A stretch of 25,018 nt of DNA, taken from contig JBPYEZ010000177.1 of assembly GCA_051984395.1 (NCBI GenBank), positions 1 to 25,018 of the forward strand, read 5' to 3'. The position numbers and the translations under genes are program-made. Each line of letters begins with the position of its first letter. Within the stretch, counting starts at the first letter, position 1. Origin of the DNA: AC-9 sp051984395 (GTDB lineage Bacteria > Actinomycetota > Acidimicrobiia > Acidimicrobiales > AC-9). The notes beneath the pieces are model-generated. The model was not told the DNA's origin. It did not search any database and saw nothing but the letters and a program-made list of their open reading frames with translations. Shown here in pieces: positions 7,298 through 17,691 of the stretch.

Positions 7298-7992
7298 GGC
7301 GTCGGCAGGGCAGGGTCGGGCACGCCGGCTTCGGCGAAGCCACGAGCGCGCAGCTGGCAGGCGTCGCAGGCCTGGCACGGATCGGGGCCGGCGCGGTAGC
7401 AGGACCAGGTCAGCTCGAGGGGAGCCTCGAGATCGAGCGCGAGGCGGATGATCTGCGCCTTGGTGAGGTCGACGAGCGGTGTCCGGATGTCGACCGGTCG
7501 ACCTTCGAGCCCGCGCCGCTGGCCCACAGCTGCCACGGCGCGGAAGGCCTCGACGAATGCCGGCCGGCAGTCGGGGTAGCCGCTGTAGTCCAGAGCGTTG
7601 ACGCCGAGGTACACCGCATCGGCGTCACGGGCCTCGGCCACGCCGAGCGCAACGGCGAGGAAGATGCTGTTGCGAGCAGGGACATAGGTCACCGGTATGT
7701 CGACCTCGTCGGGGTCGCCGGTGCCGGCCGGAGACGTCGGACGCGGTATCTCCATCGAGGGGTCGGTGAGCGCCGACCCGCCCCACGCACTGGTGTCGAT
7801 GGCGACGACGAGGCGGTCGGCGCCGTAGTGGGCGGCCACCTTGGCGGCGCGCTCGAGCTCGATCCTGTGCGACTGGCCGTAGTCGAAGCTGAGGGTCAAC
7901 GGTGGATGGTCGCTCTCCCTCGCCGCCAGAGCCATGCACGTGGTCGAGTCGAGGCCGCCCGAGAGGATGACCACCTGCCGGCCGGCGCTCAT
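7294..7992 (-). CDS. queC: 7-cyano-7-deazaguanine synthase (QueC)
   Basis: 232-aa ATP-dependent amidoligase/nitrile synthase that turns 7-carboxy-7-deazaguanine and ammonia into preQ0. The N terminus holds the PP-loop SGGLDST (residues 11-17). The middle has FDYGQSHRIEL and VPARNSIFLAVALGVAEA, and the C terminus has the zinc site Cys198-x7-Cys206-x2-Cys209-x2-Cys212. The ATG at 7992 overlaps the queD stop in an ATGA, and the stop overlaps the queE start in a GTGA, so translation of the three genes is probably coupled. An in-frame extension to 8079 lies inside queD and is rejected. All key residues are present. Confidence 0.96.
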   Translation of the reverse strand: MSAGRQVVILSGGLDSTTCMALAARESDHPPLTLSFDYGQSHRIELERAAKVAAHYGADRLVVAIDTSAWGGSALTDPSMEIPRPTSPAGTGDPDEVDIPVTYVPARNSIFLAVALGVAEARDADAVYLGVNALDYSGYPDCRPAFVEAFRAVAAVGQRRGLEGRPVDIRTPLVDLTKAQIIRLALDLEAPLELTWSCYRAGPDPCQACDACQLRARGFAEAGVPDPALPTP

Positions 7993-8339
7993 TCGGCCAA
8001 CAGCTCGACCATGGACTGTGGGGTCTCCCAGAGACGGACGGCGACCAGGTCCAGGCCCGCCGCTTCGAGGTGCTTCCACGTCTGGTGGGTGATCCGCTCG
8101 GCGGTGGGGTTGTCGAGGAGGTCGTTCAGCAGGCGGTGGTCGTAGCGGCTCACGACCTCACGCTCGACAACGGCCGCCAGGTCGTCGAAGTCCATGACGA
8201 CACCGTTCTCGTCGACCGGGCCCTCGATGATGACCTCGAGCCGGTAGTGGTGGCCGTGCAGTCGCTGGCACTTGCCGGCGTGCCATGGCAGATGGTGGGC
8301 CGCCTCGAAGGCGAACGAGCGGCTGACCCGGGTGCGCAT
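7989..8339 (-). CDS. queD: 6-carboxy-5,6,7,8-tetrahydropterin synthase (QueD)
   Basis: 116-aa enzyme of the PTPS/QueD family that makes 6-carboxy-tetrahydropterin from dihydroneopterin triphosphate. The QueD signature Cys24-x3-His28-Gly-His30 is present, with His15 as third zinc ligand, the catalytic Asp67-His68 pair (RYDHRLLND) and Glu105 for pterin binding. This is a normal length and the expected residues for the preQ0 branch. It follows a small zinc-finger-like gene by 21 bases and overlaps queC by 4. A TAGCCT box 8 bases before the ATG suggests it may also be transcribed from its own leaderless promoter. Confidence 0.96.
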   Translation of the reverse strand: MRTRVSRSFAFEAAHHLPWHAGKCQRLHGHHYRLEVIIEGPVDENGVVMDFDDLAAVVEREVVSRYDHRLLNDLLDNPTAERITHQTWKHLEAAGLDLVAVRLWETPQSMVELLAE

Positions 8340-8347
8340 CCACGCCC

Positions 8348-8353
8348 AGGCTA
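8348..8353 (-). promoter_or_regulatory. Putative leaderless -10 box of queD
   Basis: TAGCCT on the minus strand followed by 8 bases and the queD ATG. It sits in the short gap after the preceding small gene, so it could give queDCE expression separate from that gene. Confidence 0.4.
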
Positions 8354-8360
8354 TCCCCGC

Positions 8361-8627
8361 CTACCTGTGGTCGGCTCGGCCCTGATCCCCGGCCGGCGAG
8401 CCGTAGGGCTCGTGGGCCTCCTGGTAGCAGTCGGCGTGGTAATGCTCCACCCGGTCCCAGGTGCCGTCGACGTAGACGTTGGCGATGACCTGGCGGAGCT
8501 GGGCACGGGCCACGAACTTCACCGGGGCGCCGCAGTGCGCGCAGATGGCCGAGCTCCCGGGCTCCACGGTCCGGACGACGGCTCGACTCTCCGCCACGCC
8601 CCTTGCTCCGCCCGCCTCTTTACTCAC
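8361..8627 (-). CDS. Small zinc-finger-like protein of unknown function upstream of queD
   Basis: 88-aa basic-to-neutral small protein that I do not recognise as a named family. It has a likely zinc site made of Cys29-x2-Cys32 (ICAHCG) and a later His64-x2-Cys67 (YHADCY), with His62 as an alternative ligand. Between them lies the smooth stretch VKFVARAQLRQVIANVYVDG, which looks like a conserved beta-strand core and not random shadow sequence. The start is a GTG at 8627 behind a G-rich ribosome-site-like stretch. It is the first gene of the minus-strand run into queD, 21 bases away, so it may be co-transcribed with preQ0 synthesis. Whether it functions there (for example as an RNA- or DNA-binding accessory) is unknown. 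The ordered metal ligands make a real gene likely. Confidence 0.7.
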   Translation of the reverse strand: MSKEAGGARGVAESRAVVRTVEPGSSAICAHCGAPVKFVARAQLRQVIANVYVDGTWDRVEHYHADCYQEAHEPYGSPAGDQGRADHR

Positions 8628-8669
8628 TCGCCCCCCCGCCCGCGCTCGGGATCGGCCGCGGCACGATCC

Positions 8670-8675
8670 AGACTA
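8670..8675 (-). promoter_or_regulatory. Putative -10 box for the zinc-finger/queDCE operon
   Basis: TAGTCT on the minus strand, overlapping a TTGACT word (8675-8680), would start transcription near 8663 and leave a leader of about 36 bases before the GTG at 8627. I see no preQ1/preQ0 riboswitch-like aptamer in so short a leader. Confidence 0.3.
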
Positions 8676-8716
8676 GTCAACCGGTGAGGCGCGAGGCCAT
8701 CATCTGGCCGGTACCG

Positions 8717-10402
<1,686 letters not shown>

Positions 10403-10410
10403 GATCTCCG

Positions 10411-10416
10411 ACGGTA
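10411..10416 (-). promoter_or_regulatory. Putative leaderless -10 box of ettA
   Basis: TACCGT on the minus strand, then 8 bases, then the GTG start. The 8 bases contain a GGAG that would look like a ribosome site but would hardly be transcribed if initiation occurs 6-7 bases after the box. Confidence 0.5.
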
Positions 10417-10433
10417 GCGGCTCGGGTCGCCGG

Positions 10434-10439
10434 TAGGAT
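10434..10439 (+). promoter_or_regulatory. Putative leaderless -10 box of kgd
   Basis: TAGGAT, then 8 bases, then ATG 10448. TTG 10442 and GTG 10445 lie in frame within those 8 bases; the spacing seen at other genes favours the ATG. The box could alternatively be read as an AGGA ribosome site. Confidence 0.45.
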
Positions 10440-10447
10440 CGTTGGTG

Positions 10448-14233
<3,786 letters not shown>

Positions 14234-14237
14234 ACGA

Positions 14238-14858
14238 TCAACCGAGGGCGAACCCCACGATTGTCTCGAGCTCGGCGATGGCGCGAGCGGGGTCGTCCAC
14301 CTTGATGGTCGTCATGCCCAGGGCCCGGGCGGCCTTCAGGTTCACCCCGAGGTCATCGAGGAACACGGACTCACTGGGAGCGACGCCGATCTCGGCGCAG
14401 GCCAGCTCGTAGAAACGATGGTCGGGCTTGCGAACTCCGATCCGACTCGACTCGACGATCACGTCGAACAGCTCGCGGATCTCCACCATCCCCGAATCGC
14501 CGTCCGGGAGGGTGAAGTTGTTGGTGAGCGCCGCGGTGCGCAAGCGTTCCTGACAGCGGCGCACGGCGGTGACCATCGCCGGGCGGATCTCCCCGACGAG
14601 CAGACGCATCACCGCCGCGGCGTCGAGCTCATGACCCGCAGCGCGGGCCTCGGCCTCGTAGAGCCGACAGAACTCCTCGAAGGTCACGGCGTTGCGCTCG
14701 AGACGAGCCCAGGCATTGTCGTCGGAGTTGGTGGCGTTGAGCGATCGGATGAAGCCCTCCGGCAGGCCGTGGGCCCGCTCGTAGTCGGCGAAGGCCTCGA
14801 ACGGGCTGGTGAGGATCACCCCGCCGAGGTCGAAGAGGACTGCCTTCAGCTCGGTCAT
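14238..14858 (-). CDS. HAD-family hydrolase
   Basis: 206-aa haloacid dehalogenase superfamily hydrolase, probably a phosphatase of the epoxide-hydrolase-N-terminal/ACAD10-like subgroup. Motif I is FDLGGVI, which has Gly where phosphatases usually have the second Asp (DxD), as in that subgroup. Motif II is the TNN segment (AALTNNF), the motif III lysine lies in VRKPDHRFY, and motif IV is FLDDLGVNLKAARALGM. A helical cap sits at about residues 15-90. The ATG at 14858 fits the family N terminus (MTELKAVLFDLGGVI), and TACGAT lies 7 bases before it, so a leaderless transcript is likely. Substrate unknown. It is convergent with kgd and divergent from the nuclease-S1 gene. Confidence 0.88.
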   Translation of the reverse strand: MTELKAVLFDLGGVILTSPFEAFADYERAHGLPEGFIRSLNATNSDDNAWARLERNAVTFEEFCRLYEAEARAAGHELDAAAVMRLLVGEIRPAMVTAVRRCQERLRTAALTNNFTLPDGDSGMVEIRELFDVIVESSRIGVRKPDHRFYELACAEIGVAPSESVFLDDLGVNLKAARALGMTTIKVDDPARAIAELETIVGFALG

Positions 14859-14865
14859 TCGGCCA

Positions 14866-14871
14866 ATCGTA
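14866..14871 (-). promoter_or_regulatory. Putative leaderless -10 box of the HAD gene
   Basis: TACGAT on the minus strand, then 7 bases, then ATG 14858. Same layout as at six other genes in this window. Confidence 0.5.
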
Positions 14872-14964
14872 GGGAGACGACCCCGACGGGAAGCGCCACC
14901 GCCGCCCATCAGGCCCCGGGGCCGATCGCCCACGGGGTCGCCGCCGGATGCTTGACTACAGGAA

Positions 14965-16434
14965 ATGGCACTTCGGCGCGTCGTCGTGGACGGGTCCAAC
15001 ATCGCCACCGAGGGTCGCTCCGTGCCGAGCCTGGCCCAGCTCGATGAGGCTGTCCGGGAGTTTCAGCGCGAGCACCCGGACGATGAGGTCACCGTGGTGG
15101 TCGACGCCTCGTTCGGGCACCGGATCGACGAGTCGGAGCGTCCGGCGTTCGACGAGGCCGAGGCCCACGGCGAGATCGTGTCGCCCCCGGCCGGCGCCAT
15201 CGGCAGGGGCGACGCCTTCCTCCTGCGCATCGCCGAGAAGACGAGCGCGACCGTGCTGTCCAACGACTCGTTCCAGGAGTTCCACGGCGAGCACGACTGG
15301 CTCTTCTCCCAGTCCCGCCTGGTCGGGGGCAAGCCGGTGCCCGGCGTGGGCTGGATCTTCACACCTCGTACGCCGGTGAGAGGTCCGCGCAGCCGCGTGG
15401 CGACAAAGGACGCTAGGCGCACCAGGGTGCGGGTCGGGTCCAAGGAGGCGTCGAAGCCGATGCCCGTGCCCGCGGGCCCGCCCCCGGGTCGCGGCCGGCG
15501 GGACGGCGGGCCGAAGGCGCTCGACGACGTCGCCGGGGCGGTCAAGGAGGCCGCGCCTCCGGCCGATCCCAAGGTCCGCCAGGCCATCGCCGCCGCCACC
15601 GAGGAGGTCGTGTCGCCCCAGACATCGTCGGGGGGTCGCAGGCGGCGGCGGGGGTCCGGGCCCCCGCCCCAGGCGGTCAACGATCCCCTGACGTTCATCA
15701 GGTTCATCGCCGAGCACCCCCTGGGCCAACAGCTCGACGGAGAGGTGGAGAGCTTCACGTCGCACGGGGCGTTCGTACGGATCGAGGATGCCCAGGCCTA
15801 CGTGCCCGTCTCGGGGCTCGGCGACCCGCCTCCGCGCAGCGCCCGACGAGTGCTGCAACGGGGGGAGCGCCGTCGCTTCGTGCTGCAGGCCCTGGACCCA
15901 CAGCGGCGAGGGGTGGAGCTGGCCCTGCCGGAGTTCGCCCAGGTGGCCGGGTCGCCCAGCGAGGAGACGGTCGAGGCGGAGATCTCGGAGGCGACGGGCG
16001 CCGACGAGGTGGCCCCCGCCGCCCCGCGGGGCTCGGCACCCAGACGGGGCCAGAAGGCGACGCCAGCCCGCGAGGCGGAGGACGGCAAGCCAGCGGCGCG
16101 GGCCAAGGCGGCGACGACCAGGAAGGCCAAGGCGGCCACGGGCAAGCGGGCCAAGACGGCGGCGGCGAAGACGCCGGCGGGCAGGGCACCGGCGGCGAAG
16201 GCGCCCAAGGCGGCCAAGACTGCGAAGCCGTCCAAGGCGACCAGGACCAGGGCGCCCGCAGCGGAGACGGCCAAGCCGGTCAAGAAAGCGACGAAGAAGG
16301 CGACCAAGAAGGCGACCAAGAAGGCGACGAAGAAGGCCGCGGACAAGCAGGCGGGAGCGAAGACCACCGCCAAGGCCAAGGCCCCGACCAGGACTGCTGT
16401 CCGCCGGACCTCGGAGGGCCGAGCCAAGAAGTGA
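14965..16434 (+). CDS. NYN/Zc3h12a-like nuclease domain fused to an S1 RNA-binding domain and a histone H1-like tail
   Basis: 489-aa three-part protein. Residues 4-135 look like a NYN/PIN-fold ribonuclease of the Zc3h12a type: RRVVVDGSNIA (Asp9, Asn12), VVVDASF (Asp47), RGDAFLL (Asp83) and SNDSFQEF (Asp101) give the spaced acidic residues of that active site. Residues 136-245 are a basic, probably disordered linker. Residues 257-324 fit an S1/OB domain (GEVESFTSHGAFVRI, then VPVSGL). Residues 360-489 are a Lys/Ala/Pro/Thr tail with four KKAT repeats, like histone H1 or mycobacterial HupB/Rne-type tails that bind nucleic acid. ATG 14965 is the first start after an in-frame stop, and AGGAA abuts it too closely for a normal ribosome site. 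The likely role is RNA cleavage or turnover; domain calls are from motifs only, and the function is inferred. Confidence 0.8.
   Translation: MALRRVVVDGSNIATEGRSVPSLAQLDEAVREFQREHPDDEVTVVVDASFGHRIDESERPAFDEAEAHGEIVSPPAGAIGRGDAFLLRIAEKTSATVLSNDSFQEFHGEHDWLFSQSRLVGGKPVPGVGWIFTPRTPVRGPRSRVATKDARRTRVRVGSKEASKPMPVPAGPPPGRGRRDGGPKALDDVAGAVKEAAPPADPKVRQAIAAATEEVVSPQTSSGGRRRRRGSGPPPQAVNDPLTFIRFIAEHPLGQQLDGEVESFTSHGAFVRIEDAQAYVPVSGLGDPPPRSARRVLQRGERRRFVLQALDPQRRGVELALPEFAQVAGSPSEETVEAEISEATGADEVAPAAPRGSAPRRGQKATPAREAEDGKPAARAKAATTRKAKAATGKRAKTAAAKTPAGRAPAAKAPKAAKTAKPSKATRTRAPAAETAKPVKKATKKATKKATKKATKKAADKQAGAKTTAKAKAPTRTAVRRTSEGRAKK
16282..16338 (+). repeat. 12-base tandem repeat encoding KKAT units
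   Basis: Four near-identical copies of AAGAAGGCGACS followed by a partial fifth lie in the 3' part of the nuclease-S1 gene and encode KKAT repeated. The unit is a multiple of three, so copy changes would lengthen or shorten the basic tail without shifting the frame. Confidence 0.8.
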
Positions 16435-16489
16435 CCGAGCCGGGCGATCGCGGCTCGCCACGACGCGTCGATGCGAGAAGATGGCGTCG

Positions 16490-17287
16490 ATGCGCATCGC
16501 CACGTGGAACGTCAACTCGCTGAACGCCCGGCTGCCCAGGGTGGAGGAATGGATCGCCTACGCCCAGCCCGACGTGCTGTGCATGCAGGAGACCAAGGTG
16601 GCGGACGCCACCTTCCCGGCGATGGCCTTCGCCACCTTGGGATACGAGGCGGCCCACCACGGGACGGGGCGGTGGAACGGGGTGGCGATCGTCAGCCGGG
16701 TCGGCATCAAGGACGTGTCGGCCGGTTTCTCCGATGACGGCGGGAACGCCGCCGCAGAGGGACGCTTCGTCAGCGCCATCTGCGGAGACGTGCGAGTGGC
16801 GAGCGTCTACGTCCCCAACGGGCGCAGCGTCGGCAGCGAGCACTACGAAGCCAAGCTGGCCTGGCTCTCGGAGCTGCGTACCTATCTGATGCAGAGGTGC
16901 GACCCCCTGGCACCCCTGGCCGTCTGTGGCGACTTCAACGTCGCGCCCGAGGACCGCGATCTCTGGGACCCGGCGCGCTTCGAGGGAGCGACGCACGTGA
17001 GCGAGCCCGAGCGAAGGGCGCTGGCCGAGCTGGAGGACTGGGGCCTGGTCGACGCCTTCCGTCAGCGATACGACGAGGATGGGCTGTTCTCGTGGTGGGA
17101 CTACCGGGCCGGTGACTTCCACCAGCACCGCGGGATGCGCATCGACCTCGTCCTCGTCACCCGCCCCCTCGCTGATCGGGTCGGGTTCGCCCTGATCGAC
17201 CGCTTCGCTCGCAAGGGCAAGCTGCCGTCCGACCACGCACCCGTCCTGGTCGACTTCGACCTGGATGGAACGGCGCTGGCCTCCTGA
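16490..17287 (+). CDS. xth: Exodeoxyribonuclease III (AP endonuclease, ExoIII family)
   Basis: 265-aa enzyme of the exonuclease III/AP endonuclease family (E. coli Xth 268 aa) that cuts at abasic sites and removes 3' blocking groups in base excision repair. It opens MRIATWNVNSLNARLPRVEEWI and has the metal-site Glu in CMQETKV. The catalytic Asp/Asn pair lies in CGDFNVAPEDRDLWDP, and the C-terminal Asp-His in LPSDHAPVLVDF. The ATG at 16490 is preferred over 16481 because GAGAAG then lies at normal ribosome-site distance. It is 55 bases downstream of the nuclease-S1 gene in the same direction and may be co-transcribed. Convergent with the small sigma-like gene. Confidence 0.95.
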   Translation: MRIATWNVNSLNARLPRVEEWIAYAQPDVLCMQETKVADATFPAMAFATLGYEAAHHGTGRWNGVAIVSRVGIKDVSAGFSDDGGNAAAEGRFVSAICGDVRVASVYVPNGRSVGSEHYEAKLAWLSELRTYLMQRCDPLAPLAVCGDFNVAPEDRDLWDPARFEGATHVSEPERRALAELEDWGLVDAFRQRYDEDGLFSWWDYRAGDFHQHRGMRIDLVLVTRPLADRVGFALIDRFARKGKLPSDHAPVLVDFDLDGTALAS

Positions 17288-17308
17288 GCCTCGACCGCGA
17301 GACAGCCG

Positions 17309-17324
17309 GGGAGGGCCTGCTCCC
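17309..17324. terminator. Possible terminator hairpin between convergent genes
   Basis: GGGAG (17309-17313) and CTCCC (17320-17324) form a short stem with a 6-base loop in the 50-base gap between converging xth and the sigma-like gene. There is no T tract, so the call rests on position and is weak. Confidence 0.25.
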
Positions 17325-17337
17325 GATCAGCCCGACG

Positions 17338-17634
17338 TCAGGTGAGCTGGGTGCGGAGCTTGGTCAGTCCCGATCCGAGGCTGGCCCGGAGGTCGGCGCG
17401 GGACAACCCGGTGTCGGCGTGAAGCTGCTTCATTGACTTGATCTCGTGACCACCGACGCCGAAACGGGCTCCGATCAGGAGCCGCTCGAGCGGTTCGAGG
17501 TCGTCGAGCACCCGGTTGGGGAGCGAGCGTACGGACACCAGGTCCTCGTCGATGCCGGCGGCGGGGTCCACGAGCTCGCCGTCGTCGTCCGGGTAGGGCC
17601 AGCCGTCCTCACTTGGCCACATGAACGAGCGCAT
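17338..17634 (-). CDS. Small protein with a sigma-70 region 4-like helix-turn-helix
   Basis: 98-aa protein not recognised as a named family. The N-terminal third is acidic (WPYPDDDGELVDPAAGIDEDL). From about residue 37 it reads like sigma factor region 4: LPNRVLDDLEPLERLLIGARFGVGG, then SMKQLHADTGLSRADLRASLGSGLTKLR, the pattern of helix, turn and recognition helix ending in the LxKLR typical of region 4. No region 2 or 3 is present, so it is not a complete sigma factor. ATG 17634 is chosen, with GAGAAAG just upstream; GTG 17658 and an internal ATG at 17622 are alternatives. It lies 57 bases downstream of the UvrD2-like helicase on the same strand and may be co-transcribed with it. A DNA-binding or RNA-polymerase-associated role is inference. 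Confidence 0.7.
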   Translation of the reverse strand: MRSFMWPSEDGWPYPDDDGELVDPAAGIDEDLVSVRSLPNRVLDDLEPLERLLIGARFGVGGHEIKSMKQLHADTGLSRADLRASLGSGLTKLRTQLT

Positions 17635-17691
17635 GCCACTTTCTCGCGCCGCCGACACCCGCCGTCAACCCTTCTGGCGGGGGAGGGGCGA

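Noticed and set aside
5633..7399. Plus-strand open frame of 588 codons
   Set aside because: Runs antisense across the acyl-CoA dehydrogenase and queE, both with full motifs; no family-like sequence.
8628..8716. preQ1/preQ0 riboswitch before the que operon
   Set aside because: The predicted leader is about 36 bases and I see no aptamer-like hairpin and A-rich tail.
10442..10447. TTG 10442 or GTG 10445 as the kgd start
   Set aside because: ATG 10448 matches the N8 spacing from TAGGAT seen at other genes; the choice changes only two residues.
15788..16489. 234-codon N-terminal extension of exonuclease III
   Set aside because: Arg/Pro-rich read-through of the nuclease-S1 gene in another frame; the ExoIII N terminus begins at 16490.
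14956..16515. Minus-strand frame opposite the nuclease-S1 gene
   Set aside because: Consists largely of Leu/Arg/Gly runs produced by the Lys/Ala-coding repeats read backwards.
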